DNA of 41,844 bases from the NCBI GenBank assembly GCA_949295465.1, contig CASFKY010000007.1, positions 1-41,844 on the forward strand. Reading direction: 5' to 3'. The notes below the pieces were generated by a model that saw nothing but the letters and a program-made list of their open reading frames with translations, was not told where the DNA came from and ran no database searches. Position 1 is the stretch's first letter; each line of letters starts with the position of its first letter. A program made the translations under genes and the position numbers. This document shows positions 23,005 to 31,621 of the stretch, piece by piece. The DNA comes from an uncultured Oscillospiraceae bacterium. Lineage in GTDB: Bacteria; Bacillota; Clostridia; Oscillospirales; Ruminococcaceae.

Positions 23005-23684
23005 ACCGCCTTTTTCTGTTGGAGGACGATGAGGCCCTTGGCCGGGGGATCGCCATGGCCTTGGAAGGCCCGGACTGTGCCGTGCGCCGGGCTCTGGATC
23101 TTGCCGGGGCCCGTCAGGCCCTGCAAGCAGAGCGGTTTGATCTGCTGATCCTGGATCTGAACCTCCCCGACGGCAGCGGGCTGGACCTTCTGCGCCAGCT
23201 GCGGGCCAAAGGCGAGGAGGTCCCGGTCATCCTGCTCACCGCCAATGACCTGGAACTGGACGAGGTCACCGGCCTGGAGGCGGGGGCCGACGACTACATC
23301 ACCAAGCCCTTCTCCCTGGCAGTGCTGCGTGCCCGGGTGGGCGCCCGGCTGCGGCGGGGCGCAGGGGATGCCTCGGGGGCGCTGGCCCTGGGGCCCTTTC
23401 TCTTTGATTTTGAGCGGATGGAATTCTCCCGGGAGGGCAGGCCGGTGGAACTGAGCAAGACCGAGCAAAAGCTGCTTCGCCTGTTGGTGGAAAACCGCGG
23501 CCATGCGGTGCGCCGCTCGGCCCTGGTGGACCGGGTATGGGGCGACGGGGCCGATTTTGTGGAGGAGAACGCCCTCTCGGTCACAGTCAAACGGCTGCGC
23601 AGCAAGCTGGAAAAGGACCCTGCCCGGCCGGAATATCTCAGAACGGTGTACGGCATCGGCTACACCTGGGCGGTGACACCATGA
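23001..23684 (+). CDS. OmpR/PhoB family response regulator
   Basis: A 227-residue regulator: receiver domain with phospho-acceptor Asp52 in LLILDLNLPDGSG and conserved Lys in GADDYITKPF, then a winged-helix output domain (VELSKTEQKLLRLLVENRG to LRTVYGIGYTW). ATG 23001 overlaps the fructokinase stop by 4 bases and has GGGAGA upstream. It overlaps the kinase gene in the same way. With the ABC transporter about 2 kb downstream it resembles BceRS/VraSR-type arrangements that sense peptide antibiotics, although a PadR unit lies between. Confidence 0.92.
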   Translation: MNRLFLLEDDEALGRGIAMALEGPDCAVRRALDLAGARQALQAERFDLLILDLNLPDGSGLDLLRQLRAKGEEVPVILLTANDLELDEVTGLEAGADDYITKPFSLAVLRARVGARLRRGAGDASGALALGPFLFDFERMEFSREGRPVELSKTEQKLLRLLVENRGHAVRRSALVDRVWGDGADFVEENALSVTVKRLRSKLEKDPARPEYLRTVYGIGYTWAVTP

Positions 23685-24595
23685 CCGGGTATCTGATGTT
23701 GGGGGCGCTGGCCGCAGCTATGGGGCTGGCGGCAGTGTGGGAGCGTCGGCGGTCCGCCAAGACCCTGCGCCGGCTGGAAGAGATGGTGGAGATGGCCCTG
23801 GCCGGCGATTTTTCGGAGGAGAGCTTTGAAGAGAGCCGGCTTTCTGCCCTGGAAAGCCGGCTGGCCCGGTATCTCTCCTCCAGCGCCCTTTGCGCCCGGA
23901 ATCTCCAGGCCCAGAAAGACCAGATCAGTTCCCTGATCTCGGACATTTCCCACCAGACCCGCACCCCGGTGGCCAACCTGCGGCTTTATGCCCAGCTGCT
24001 GGAGGAACAGCCCCTCACCCCTCAGGGCCGGGACTGTGCCCGGGCCATTTCCGCCCAGTCGGAAAAACTCCAGACCCTCATTGAGGCCCTGGTTAAGACC
24101 TCCCGGCTGGAAAGCGGGCTTCTGGCCCTTCATCCCAGGCAAGAGGAACTTGCTCCCCTGGCAAAGCGGGCGCTGGAACAATACCTGCCTCTGGCCCAAA
24201 AGAAGGGGCTCTCCCTCACGGCCGGGCCGCTTCAGGGCTCGGCGGTGCTGGACGCCAAGTGGGCAGAGGAGGCCCTCTGCAATCTGGTGGACAACGCCCT
24301 GAAATACACCCCTGCCGGCGGTTCGGTGCGCTTGCAGGTGCAGAATTACGAGCTGTTTGCCGCCATCCAGATCATCGATACCGGCCCCGGCATCCCGGAG
24401 GACCAGCAGGCCCGGATTTTTGGCCGGTTCTGGCGGGCGCCCGGCGCCTGGCAGACCGAAGGGGTGGGCATCGGCCTTTACCTGACCCGCCAGATCGCTG
24501 AAAAGCAGGGCGGCTATGTGAAGGTGGACAGCCGGCCCGGGCAGGGCAGCACCTTTTCGCTCTATCTGCCCCGGGAATTGCCGCAGGGCGGTTGA
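23681..24595 (+). CDS. Sensor histidine kinase with a single N-terminal membrane segment
   Basis: A 304-residue kinase. One membrane helix (about 3-20) leads directly to a cytoplasmic coiled linker, a HisKA domain with His91 in DISHQTRTPVANLRLYAQLL, and an HATPase domain (NLVDNALKYTPAGG; DTGPGIPE; GVGIGLYLTRQIAE). It has no extracellular sensor domain, so it either senses within the membrane or depends on a partner protein, as intramembrane-sensing kinases paired with ABC transporters do. ATG 23681 overlaps the regulator stop. A bidirectional terminator follows. Confidence 0.92.
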   Translation: MTGYLMLGALAAAMGLAAVWERRRSAKTLRRLEEMVEMALAGDFSEESFEESRLSALESRLARYLSSSALCARNLQAQKDQISSLISDISHQTRTPVANLRLYAQLLEEQPLTPQGRDCARAISAQSEKLQTLIEALVKTSRLESGLLALHPRQEELAPLAKRALEQYLPLAQKKGLSLTAGPLQGSAVLDAKWAEEALCNLVDNALKYTPAGGSVRLQVQNYELFAAIQIIDTGPGIPEDQQARIFGRFWRAPGAWQTEGVGIGLYLTRQIAEKQGGYVKVDSRPGQGSTFSLYLPRELPQGG

Positions 24596-24659
24596 AGAAG
24601 CTTTTTCCTGCCTGGCCCGGGAGGATTTTTCCCCGGGAAGAAAACCAATGCTCTCAGCA

Positions 24660-24694
24660 AAAAACGGCTGTGCTTTTGGGGCACAGCCGTTTTT
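24660..24694. terminator. Bidirectional terminator between converging genes
   Basis: AAAAACGGCTGTGC (24660-24673) pairs perfectly with GCACAGCCGTTTTT (24681-24694) around a 7-base loop. It serves the kinase gene on the plus strand and the membrane protein gene on the minus strand. Confidence 0.9.
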
Positions 24695-24716
24695 GAATCA
24701 AAAGAGGCAGGAGCAC

Positions 24717-25364
24717 TCAGTCCAGCCGGGAATCCAGCAGTTTATAGGCCACAAACAGGGCGGCCAGCAGCCCCAGCGCCGCCGGCAGGGGCAGTACCGC
24801 CAGGGGCCGGCGCAGAAACACTCCCAGGCAGAGCAGGGCAAAAAAAACCACAAAGAGCAAAAGCCAGGGCCCCTTTTTCTCGGGCGTCTCAAAAGAATTC
24901 CGGCAGATCCACTGTACCAGCCAGAAGGCCGTCAGCAGAATACCGGCGCCGCTCAGCAGCTGACCCCATCGCAGGGTCAGCCCGGGCCAGCTCCCCGCGC
25001 CCAGCAGCCCTTCCACCACGCTGAACAGAATCCAGAGCCCCACCAGAATCAGGGCGGCCAGCAGACTGTCCCGCACAAGGGCTGCCGCTCTTTTGGGGCG
25101 GGAAAGGGAAGGCAGCTCCTCCAGCACACTGTCACAAAAGGCCTTCGGGTCCTCCCCGATGACGCTCTGGGCGCTTTCGCCCCGCGCCTGGGCATCCAGC
25201 AGCATCCGGGTGATGTCCCGGCGCACCTGTTCCTGCTCCCACAGGCCCACACAGGCCCCCCGCAGGTAGACCACCAGGTCGGTGAGCAGGCGCTGGGCCT
25301 CGGGGTTCAGGGCCTTTTCCGCCCGGTTGTTTTCTTCCATCAGCCGTTTTGTCTTATTCCGCAT
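24717..25364 (-). CDS. Membrane protein with HAAS-like N-terminal domain, PadR partner
   Basis: A 215-residue protein. The N-terminal 95 residues are soluble and helical (LLTDLVVYLRGACVGLW, then DITRMLLDAQARGESAQSVIG and FCDSVLEEL), the pattern of HAAS/DUF1700-type domains that accompany PadR regulators. Four membrane segments follow (about 98-118, 133-152, 164-182, 185-206). ATG 25364 has GGAGGAGAG upstream and overlaps the padR stop by 11 bases. Such PadR-HAAS pairs are common and thought to respond to membrane or envelope stress; the molecular function is not established. Confidence 0.82.
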   Translation of the reverse strand: MRNKTKRLMEENNRAEKALNPEAQRLLTDLVVYLRGACVGLWEQEQVRRDITRMLLDAQARGESAQSVIGEDPKAFCDSVLEELPSLSRPKRAAALVRDSLLAALILVGLWILFSVVEGLLGAGSWPGLTLRWGQLLSGAGILLTAFWLVQWICRNSFETPEKKGPWLLLFVVFFALLCLGVFLRRPLAVLPLPAALGLLAALFVAYKLLDSRLD

Positions 25365-25695
25365 GAGGCTCTCCTCCTGTCTCGCTGATCAACCTGTCCA
25401 CCGCCCGGGTCAGTTCCCGGTAATGGACCATAAATTCCGCCAGTTCGGCCCGGCCCTGGGGGGTCAGGGCGTAGTACTTTCGCTGAGGCCCCTCTGAAGA
25501 GGCCCGGTAGCTGGCCGTGATGGCGCCCCGCTTTTCCAGCCGCAGCAAAAGGGGATAGATGGTCCCCTCCGGCACCCGGCCAAAACCGTATTTTTCCAGC
25601 CGCTGGGAAATCTCGTACCCGTACCGCTCCTCGCCCCGCAGTACGGCCAGCACGCAGCCTTCCAGCGTCCCCTTCAGCATCTGGGATGGGATCAC
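25354..25695 (-). CDS. PadR family transcriptional regulator
   Basis: A 113-residue winged-helix repressor of the small PadR class. The wHTH is visible in LKGTLEGCVLAVLRGEERYG, then the VPEGTIYPLLLRLEKRGAI recognition region and YYALTPQGRAEL in the wing; the C-terminal dimerisation helix is short. The start is GTG 25695 with GAGGTGA upstream, 13 bases from the nearest operator. It is co-transcribed with the HAAS-like membrane protein gene. Two palindromic sites over its own promoter indicate autorepression, and they also lie between it and the divergent ABC transporter operon, which it may control. Confidence 0.93.
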   Translation of the reverse strand: MIPSQMLKGTLEGCVLAVLRGEERYGYEISQRLEKYGFGRVPEGTIYPLLLRLEKRGAITASYRASSEGPQRKYYALTPQGRAELAEFMVHYRELTRAVDRLISETGGEPHAE

Positions 25696-25707
25696 GCTCT
25701 CACCTCA

Positions 25708-25756
25708 CTATCTTGCATTGCAAAGTAGCCTGCGACTACATTGTAATGCAAGGTAG
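25708..25756. promoter_or_regulatory. Two tandem PadR-type operators
   Basis: Two 21-bp near-palindromes, at 25708-25728 and 25736-25756, each of the form CTA-n2-TTGnAnTGCAA-n2-TAG, are separated by 7 bases. Together they also form a larger inverted repeat (18 of 21 positions match). The TGCATTGCA-like core fits known small-PadR operators. They cover the -10 and start region of the padR promoter. Confidence 0.75.
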
Positions 25757-25768
25757 CTCTTTTGTCAA
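25740..25768 (-). promoter_or_regulatory. Promoter of the padR operon
   Basis: On the minus strand TTGACA (25768-25763), a 17-base spacer and TACAAT (25745-25740). The -10 lies inside the second PadR operator, as expected for autorepression. Confidence 0.82.
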
Positions 25769-25892
25769 TTGTATCTGCCCCAAAAAACAAAATCTTTCAG
25801 AACTGTCATATTCCCGAAAGGGCCAGGAAAGATTTTGGTGGTAGAGTAAAGACAGGCGAATCGCCATAAATATTTTTGGGGAGGACAAACCC

Positions 25893-26561
25893 ATGACTGT
25901 TTTGCAGACGCAGGATCTGAAAAAATACTATGGCACCGGCCCCACCCAGGTGCGGGCGCTGGACGGGGTGAATCTCTCGGTGGAGCAGGGGGAATTTGTG
26001 GCCATCGTGGGCACTTCCGGCTCAGGCAAATCCACCCTGCTGCACATGCTGGGCGGGCTGGACCGGCCCACCTCGGGCAGGGTCACAGTGGAGGGCAGAG
26101 ACCTTTTTGCCTTAAAAGACGAGGCCCTCACCATCTTCCGCCGCCGCAAGATCGGCTTTGTCTTCCAGGCCTACAACCTGGTGCCGGTGCTCAGTGTATG
26201 GGAGAACATCGTGCTTCCCATTCAGCTGGACGGCGCCAAAATCGACATGAGCTATGTGGGGGAGGTCATCTCAGTGCTGGGGCTGGACAAAAAGCTGAAA
26301 AGCCTGCCAAACCAGCTCTCCGGCGGCCAGCAGCAGCGGGTGGCCATTGCCCGGGCCCTGGCGGCCAAGCCTGCCATCCTGCTGGCCGACGAGCCCACCG
26401 GCAACCTGGACAGCCGGACCAGCCAGGACGTATTGAGCCTGATGAAGGTCACCGGGCAGAAATTTTCCCAGACCATGGTGATGATCACCCACAATGAGGA
26501 GATCGCCCAGATGACCAATCGGATCGTCCGCATTGAGGACGGCCGCATCGTCAAGCGATAA
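25893..26561 (+). CDS. ABC transporter ATP-binding protein (MacB/LolD/BceA type)
   Basis: A 222-residue ATPase. Walker [10 protein letters not shown] (40-48), the [14 protein letters not shown] stretch typical of MacB/LolD/BceA ATPases, the Q-loop ([14 protein letters not shown]), the [15 protein letters not shown] signature and Walker [14 protein letters not shown] are all present. It drives an FtsX-type permease encoded 14 bases downstream. GGGGAGG lies upstream of ATG 25893. The leader has a short perfect palindrome GGCGAATCGCC (25855-25865). Substrates of this class include antimicrobial peptides, lipoproteins and cell wall signals; which applies here is unknown. Confidence 0.95.
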   Translation: MTVLQTQDLKKYYGTGPTQVRALDGVNLSVEQGEFVAIVGTSGSGKSTLLHMLGGLDRPTSGRVTVEGRDLFALKDEALTIFRRRKIGFVFQAYNLVPVLSVWENIVLPIQLDGAKIDMSYVGEVISVLGLDKKLKSLPNQLSGGQQQRVAIARALAAKPAILLADEPTGNLDSRTSQDVLSLMKVTGQKFSQTMVMITHNEEIAQMTNRIVRIEDGRIVKR

Positions 26562-26575
26562 GGGGGGGCGGCAGA

Positions 26576-29230
26576 ATGAATGTTTCCAATCGGGGCTGCA
26601 TCCGCCGGCTGAGCCTGCGGGCGCTGCTGGCCAATCGGACCCGCAACCTGGTGGCCGTACTGGCCATTGCTCTGACGGCCATGCTCTTTACTTCTCTGTT
26701 CACCATTGCCCTCTCCCTCAACGAGGGCATCCAGCAAAACAACTTCCGGCAGGCAGGGGGCTGGGCCCACGGCACCTTCAAATTTCTCACCAAGGCTCAG
26801 TTTGAGGAGCTGAAAGAGGATCCCCTGATTGCCCAGTGGGGCGTGCGGCGGTTTTTGGGGATGCCCACCCAGACGCCTTTCAACAAAGCCCATGTGGAGG
26901 TGGGGTATTCCGACCCGAACCAGGCCCACTGGAGCTACTGTGACCCGGCAGAGGGCCGCTTGCCCGCCGAGGGCACCGACGAGGCGGCCACCGACACCCG
27001 GGTGCTCCAGCTGCTGGGGGTGGAGCCGGAGATCGGGGCCCGGTTCACCCTCACCTTTGAGGTGGACGGCCATGAGACCACCCAGACCTTTACCCTCTGC
27101 GGCTGGTGGGAATACGACGAGGCCGTGGTGGCCAGTCACGTCCTCATCCCGGAAAGCCGTTTGGAGGAGATCCTGGGCCAGGTGGGGGTGACCCCGCCCG
27201 GCAGCGACAACCTCACCGGCAACTGGAACCTGGATGTGATGCTCCGGCACGGCGCCCGGTCCATCCAGGCCGACATGGAACAGATTCTGTCCGATCACGG
27301 CTATCAGGCCCAGACGCCGGGAGAGAACTACATCTCCGTCGGCGTCAACTGGGGCTATACCGGGGCCCAGCTCTCCAGCAAACTGGACCCTGCCGCCCTC
27401 GCCGTCCTGGCAGGGATGCTGATTCTCATCCTGCTCACCGGGTATCTCATCATCTACAATGTGTTCCAGATCTCGGTGGCGGGGGACATCCGCTTTTACG
27501 GCCTTTTGAAGGCTCTGGGCACCACGCCCCGCCAGCTGCGGCGGATCATCCGCCTGCAGGCCCTGATTCTTTCCCTGGTGGGTGTCCCAGCGGGGCTTTT
27601 GCTGGGCTGGCTGCTGGGGGGCGTGCTCACCCCGGTCATCGCTGCTCAGCTCAACAATGTCACCAACACCGTCTCGGTGAGCCCGCTCCTCTTTTTGGGG
27701 GCAGCTCTCTTCGCCTTGTTCACGGTGCTCATCTCCTGCCGCCGCCCCGGCCGTCTGGCAGGCAGGGTCTCCCCGGTGGAGGCAGTGCGCTACACCGAGG
27801 GCAGGGCTTTGCACCGCAAACAAAAGCGCAGCCGCGGGGCAGTCTCCCTGTTCTCCCTGGCCTGGGCGAATCTGGGCCGAAGCCGGGGCAAAACCGCCCT
27901 CACCGTGCTTTCTCTGTCCCTGGCGGCGGTGCTCTTGAATTTCACAGTCACCTTTGCGGGCGGCTTTGATATGGACAAGTACCTCTCCTATTTTACGGCC
28001 AGCGACTTTATCCTGGCCGATGCGGGCCAGTTCCAGACCGGGGGAGAGGTCTTCAACGAGGAGATGGCGGTTCCCCAGCAAGTCATCGACGAGATAGACG
28101 CCCAGGGCGGCATCACCGCCAGCGGCCGGGTTTACGGCAAGACAAGCCCGGCCCAGGAATTTGTCACCGAGGACTATTACCGAACGGTATGGGGTCAGTG
28201 GCTCTCCCCGGATCAGCTGGACCAGGTACTGGCCACCGCGGAGCGAAACGGGGAAGGCCTGGTGGCAGACAGGGTACAGCTTTATGGCATGGAGTCCTTT
28301 GTGCTGGATCATCTGACCGTGCTAGAAGGGGATCTCTCCCTGCTGGATGATTCGGACGGGAACTACATCGCCGCCGTGTACGGCGAGGATGAATACGGCC
28401 GCCCCGAGACGGACAGCCACTGGGCCCGGCTGGGGGATGTGGTGACCATCCGCTATGTGGAAGAGTTTGAATATTACAATCCCGATACCGGGGAAATTTA
28501 TGGCTACCAGGAAGATGTGCCCGAGGGTACAGCCTATGCCAGCCGGGCGATGAAATACCGGGATGTGGACTACACGGTGGCCGCCCTGGTGACGATCCCC
28601 AACCCCCTCTCGTATCGATATTTCGGCGCGGATGAATTTGTTCTGGGAGCGGATGCCTTTGTGCGGGACACCGGCACCGCCAACGTCATGTACTATGCCT
28701 TTGACACCACCGACGAGACCAACGCCGCCATGGAGGCTTTCCTCAAAGACTATACCCAACATACAAACCCTCAGTTTGATTACGAGAGCAAGACCACCCA
28801 GGCAGGGGAATTTGAGGGGGTTCGGGTTATGTTCCTGCTTTTGGGCGGGGCTCTCAGCTGCATCGTGGGGATGGTGGGGGTGCTGAATTTTGCCAACGCC
28901 ATTCTCACCGGCATCACAGCCCGGCGGCGGGAGCTTGCCGTGCTCCAGGCCATCGGCATGACCACCCGCCAGCTTGAAACCATGCTGGCACTGGAGGGCC
29001 TGCTCTACACTGTGGGGTCCATCGCCCTGGCCCTGGGGGTGGTCCTGGTCACAGCGCCTCTGCTGGGCCCCTCCCTCAACCAGATGATCTGGTTTTTCAG
29101 CTACCGATTTACCTTCTGGCCTTTGGTCCTGCTGCTGCCCCTGTTCGGATTGTTGGGGGTCGCCATCCCCCTTTTGAGCTGCCGGGCGGCCCGGCGCAGC
29201 TCGGTGGTAGACCGGCTGCGTCAGGAATAA
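26576..29230 (+). CDS. FtsX-like ABC transporter permease
   Basis: An 884-residue permease. It begins with a membrane helix (about 20-45), then a large external region, a first FtsX core (about 275-410, four-helix set with [19 protein letters not shown]), a second large external region (about 460-755) and a second FtsX core (about 760-880, [19 protein letters not shown]). This duplicated arrangement is typical of FtsX/MacB-superfamily permeases in gut Firmicutes that come as one ATPase and one permease. GGGGGG lies 7 bases before the ATG. It works with the upstream ATPase. The nearby two-component system and PadR system are candidate regulators. Confidence 0.93.
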   Translation: MNVSNRGCIRRLSLRALLANRTRNLVAVLAIALTAMLFTSLFTIALSLNEGIQQNNFRQAGGWAHGTFKFLTKAQFEELKEDPLIAQWGVRRFLGMPTQTPFNKAHVEVGYSDPNQAHWSYCDPAEGRLPAEGTDEAATDTRVLQLLGVEPEIGARFTLTFEVDGHETTQTFTLCGWWEYDEAVVASHVLIPESRLEEILGQVGVTPPGSDNLTGNWNLDVMLRHGARSIQADMEQILSDHGYQAQTPGENYISVGVNWGYTGAQLSSKLDPAALAVLAGMLILILLTGYLIIYNVFQISVAGDIRFYGLLKALGTTPRQLRRIIRLQALILSLVGVPAGLLLGWLLGGVLTPVIAAQLNNVTNTVSVSPLLFLGAALFALFTVLISCRRPGRLAGRVSPVEAVRYTEGRALHRKQKRSRGAVSLFSLAWANLGRSRGKTALTVLSLSLAAVLLNFTVTFAGGFDMDKYLSYFTASDFILADAGQFQTGGEVFNEEMAVPQQVIDEIDAQGGITASGRVYGKTSPAQEFVTEDYYRTVWGQWLSPDQLDQVLATAERNGEGLVADRVQLYGMESFVLDHLTVLEGDLSLLDDSDGNYIAAVYGEDEYGRPETDSHWARLGDVVTIRYVEEFEYYNPDTGEIYGYQEDVPEGTAYASRAMKYRDVDYTVAALVTIPNPLSYRYFGADEFVLGADAFVRDTGTANVMYYAFDTTDETNAAMEAFLKDYTQHTNPQFDYESKTTQAGEFEGVRVMFLLLGGALSCIVGMVGVLNFANAILTGITARRRELAVLQAIGMTTRQLETMLALEGLLYTVGSIALALGVVLVTAPLLGPSLNQMIWFFSYRFTFWPLVLLLPLFGLLGVAIPLLSCRAARRSSVVDRLRQE

Positions 29231-29250
29231 GGCCGCTCTCCCCCAAAACC

Positions 29251-29287
29251 GCAAAAAGCCCCGGCCGTAATGGCCGGGGCTTTTTGC
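29251..29287. terminator. Terminator after the ABC permease gene
   Basis: GCAAAAAGCCCCGGCC (29251-29266) pairs perfectly with 29272-29287 over a GTAAT loop. T and A tracts on both sides make it usable from both strands. The following 145 bases up to the MATE stop codon hold small hairpins but no gene. Confidence 0.92.
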
Positions 29288-29432
29288 AAAGAGTACTCCG
29301 CTCTTTTGCGGAAAAACCGCACCTTTTTCTTTGCTGTTGCATACAGGGCCAAAACTCCCCAAAACAGGCCTGCCCCGAATTCATCCGGGGTAAGCCCTAT
29401 CCTTATAGGCCCCGGGTTTCCCGGACCACAGC

Positions 29433-30806
29433 TTATAAATCCGACGAATTCTCTTCTTTTGGTCCCATGGGGTTACTCACTGCCAGCAAAATCAGGGCGA
29501 TTAGGGCGCTGACCACATCCGCCGCCGCCTGCCCCATCAGCACGCCATTATACCCGAAAAGCCTCACGCAAACCAGCAGTACCGCCACAAAAACCACACC
29601 TTGCCGGCTGATGGACAGTACAAAAGAGGGGACCACCCTGCCCACTGCCTGAAACAGCACCGTCAACAACAGCACAATGCCCGCAAATACAGTGGAAATT
29701 GCCTGCCAGCGGATCATTTCAGCCCCGGTGGCAATCATAGCGGCATCCTGCACAAAGGCTCCCATGAGCGGCGAGGCAAACAGGCACAGCGCCGCCGTCA
29801 TTGCCAGGGAGAGGGCAACCATAAACCCAAGGCAGAATCGCACCAGCTTTTTCATTTCCTCCCGTTGACGGGCACCGTACAGGTATCCGAACAGCGGCAC
29901 GCCGCCGAAAGCAAACCCGATCAGGATCAGCTGGGCGATCATGTTGACTTTCAGCACAATGCCCATGGCGGCAATCTTGTCGTTGCCATAGGGCAGGAGA
30001 AACTGATTGAGGACAATGGCACACAGGCTCTGCATGAGATTGCTCAGCGCCGCCGTCACGCCTACCCCCAGAATCTGGCGCAGTTCTTTGCTGCTGATGC
30101 GGCAGGCAGAAATCTTGACCGAGAGGCAGCGGCTTTTCTTGCGGAGCAGCCAGAGAAAATAGAGCACACTGCAAAAATAGCCGATCACAGTTGCCACTGC
30201 CGCGCCCATGGCGCCCATGCCTGCCACCGAGATGAGGATGGGGTCCAGGATGATGTTGACGACCGCCCCCAGGATGGTGCCGATCATAGATTCGGCAGAC
30301 ATGCCCTCACAGCGCACCAGGTTGGAATGGATGAAGCTGAGCACCATAATGGGCGCACAGACCACCAGCACGATGTAATACTGAAAAGCATGGGGCAGGG
30401 TATCGGCATCCGCGCCCAGCAGGGTCAGAAGGGGACGGTTGAGGGCTGTCATCAGCACAGCCAGCACAAGACCTGTGGCCAGGGCAACATAAAAGCAAAA
30501 GGAGCTGACGCGTTTTGCTCCCTCCTCGTCCTGGCCGCCCAGAAGCCGGGAGATCAGCGAGCTGCCGCCCTGCCCGTAGATGTTGCCGAAAGCCATCAGG
30601 GCTGTGAATACCGGGGCACAGAGGGATACGCCCGCAATCAGGTTCGTGTCGTTGGTCTGGGCAATAAAAAAGGTGTCTGCCAGATTGTAGACCAGCGTGA
30701 CCGCCAGCCCCAACACCATGGGCAGCGCCATCTTGAAATAGCTGCGGTACAGATGTTTCGCATCAAAAAAAAGAATCCATAGGTTTTTACCTCCACAAAA
30801 ACTCAT
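29433..30806 (-). CDS. MATE family efflux transporter, start region frameshifted
   Basis: About 457 residues with 12 predicted membrane helices and the duplicated MATE fold (YFKMALPMVLGLAVTLVYNL and MFGNIYGQGGSSLISRLLGG in the first half; LNQFLLPYGNDKIAAMGIVL in the second). MATE proteins export drugs or metabolites using sodium or proton gradients. The start is the odd point. The in-frame ATG at 30806 lies inside the -10 box and has no ribosome binding site. The ATG at 30780 has a strong GGAGG upstream but reads MDSFF then stop, because the run of T after it is 8 long; with 7 T it would read MDSFFDAKHLYRSYFKMALP, a normal MATE beginning. This suggests phase variation, programmed slippage or a sequencing error. 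The divergent Crp-type gene probably activates it. Confidence 0.85.
   Translation of the reverse strand: MSFCGGKNLWILFFDAKHLYRSYFKMALPMVLGLAVTLVYNLADTFFIAQTNDTNLIAGVSLCAPVFTALMAFGNIYGQGGSSLISRLLGGQDEEGAKRVSSFCFYVALATGLVLAVLMTALNRPLLTLLGADADTLPHAFQYYIVLVVCAPIMVLSFIHSNLVRCEGMSAESMIGTILGAVVNIILDPILISVAGMGAMGAAVATVIGYFCSVLYFLWLLRKKSRCLSVKISACRISSKELRQILGVGVTAALSNLMQSLCAIVLNQFLLPYGNDKIAAMGIVLKVNMIAQLILIGFAFGGVPLFGYLYGARQREEMKKLVRFCLGFMVALSLAMTAALCLFASPLMGAFVQDAAMIATGAEMIRWQAISTVFAGIVLLLTVLFQAVGRVVPSFVLSISRQGVVFVAVLLVCVRLFGYNGVLMGQAAADVVSALIALILLAVSNPMGPKEENSSDL
30765..30772 (-). repeat. Homopolymer of eight T (minus strand) just after the MATE start codon
   Basis: Eight A on the plus strand, 5 codons inside the reading frame that starts at ATG 30780. 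Eight gives a TGA stop at codon 6; seven would put the start in frame with the MATE gene. A length change by one base would switch the gene. Confidence 0.75.
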
Positions 30807-30847
30807 TATATGGATTCGGATTGAAATTGTTTGTGTCATATGGCACA
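30805..30847 (-). promoter_or_regulatory. MATE promoter with Crp/Fnr-type palindrome
   Basis: TATAAT on the minus strand (30810-30805) is the -10; the -35 is poor (CAAACA). A 16-bp palindrome TGTGTCATATGGCACA lies at 30832-30847 (TGTG-N8-CACA). Its centre is about 41.5 bases upstream of the predicted transcription start, the standard position for a class II Crp/Fnr activator. Confidence 0.65.
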
Positions 30848-30849
30848 AT
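30821..30849 (+). promoter_or_regulatory. Promoter of the Crp-type regulator gene
   Basis: TTGAAA (30821-30826), a 17-base spacer and CACAAT (30844-30849). The palindrome at 30832-30847 fills the spacer and touches the -10, so binding there should repress the regulator's own gene while activating the divergent MATE gene. Confidence 0.55.
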
Positions 30850-30874
30850 AAAGCAGGAAAAGGGGGAACATCAG

Positions 30875-31492
30875 ATGCGGGAAATCGGAGAGCCGGCCAA
30901 ACTGGAACACTTTTGGGGAGAACAGAAGGCCCATTTCCGGCAAAGGCCGCCGGTGCTGAAACTGGTGGAGTTTGAGAGGGGTGAGCTCCTCAACGACCCG
31001 CTGCGCCCCCTTAGCCAGTTCTATCTGCTGGTAAAAGGCAGCGTGTCCATTTACAATCTCACCGAGAGCGGCGCTATCCGCTATATTTCCAAAGCTGCTG
31101 CGGGAACCTTGCTGGGAGATATGGAGTTCAGCGGGGCCGGCAGCCTGTCCTTTTACATCGAGGCGGCAGAGACCGTGCTCTGCCTTGCCGTGCCGTTTGG
31201 GGAAAACAAGAACATCCTGGAAAACGACCCGGTTTTTCTGCGGTTTGTGCTGGGGCAGCTGGCGGGGAAACTTTCACTCTCCGCTGTGATGACTGCTTCG
31301 GCCCAGACGCTGGAGGAAAAAGTCCTGTTCTTTTTGCAAAAAATCCAGCCAGACCACGAGATCTCCTCTGTAAGCCACGCCTTGCAGCCGCTTCATTGCA
31401 GCCGCCGCCAGCTTCATAGGGTTTTGAAAAAGCTCTGTGAGGAAGGGCTGATCCTCAAAACCGGTCGCGGTTGTTATCAGCTGAGGGTATGA
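30875..31492 (+). CDS. Crp/Fnr family transcriptional regulator
   Basis: A 205-residue regulator with an N-terminal cyclic-nucleotide-binding-fold domain (about 25-125: LVEFERGELLNDPLRPLSQF, LLVKGSVSIYNLTESG, GTLLGDMEFSG) and a C-terminal Crp-type helix-turn-helix (about 165-200: HCSRRQLHRVLKKLCEEGLI). It has no cysteine cluster for an iron-sulphur centre, so it is not a classical Fnr. It is closest in feel to YeiL-like regulators. The ligand is unknown. I use ATG 30875 with AAAGGGGGAA upstream; the upstream frame from 30821 overlaps the promoter. It is divergent from the MATE gene and probably controls both. Confidence 0.88.
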   Translation: MREIGEPAKLEHFWGEQKAHFRQRPPVLKLVEFERGELLNDPLRPLSQFYLLVKGSVSIYNLTESGAIRYISKAAAGTLLGDMEFSGAGSLSFYIEAAETVLCLAVPFGENKNILENDPVFLRFVLGQLAGKLSLSAVMTASAQTLEEKVLFFLQKIQPDHEISSVSHALQPLHCSRRQLHRVLKKLCEEGLILKTGRGCYQLRV

Positions 31493-31550
31493 ATCTCAAT
31501 CCGTCCAAGAGGGCTTCCATGTGAGCGGCGGGAGCCGACGGCACAAAAAC

Positions 31551-31582
31551 AAAGAGCCTCGGCCGTATGGCTGAGGCTCTTT
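31551..31582. terminator. Terminator between the Crp-type gene and the kinase-like gene
   Basis: AAAGAGCCTCGGCC (31551-31564) pairs with 31569-31582 over a GTAT loop, with one G-T pair. It lies between converging transcription units; T tract TTT on the plus strand, A-rich flank giving T on the minus strand. Confidence 0.8.
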
Positions 31583-31621
31583 GAAAACATGTCCGGTGTT
31601 TCGGACAAAGTCATCAAACGG

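Noticed and set aside
25855-25865. GGCGAATCGCC palindrome as a response regulator site
   Set aside because: It is short, lies in the leader close to the start codon, and has no second copy nearby, so no binding claim can be made.
26252-28312. A 686-residue open frame on the minus strand
   Set aside because: Antisense of the ABC transporter genes, which have clear motifs; the frame shows no domain and no ribosome binding site.
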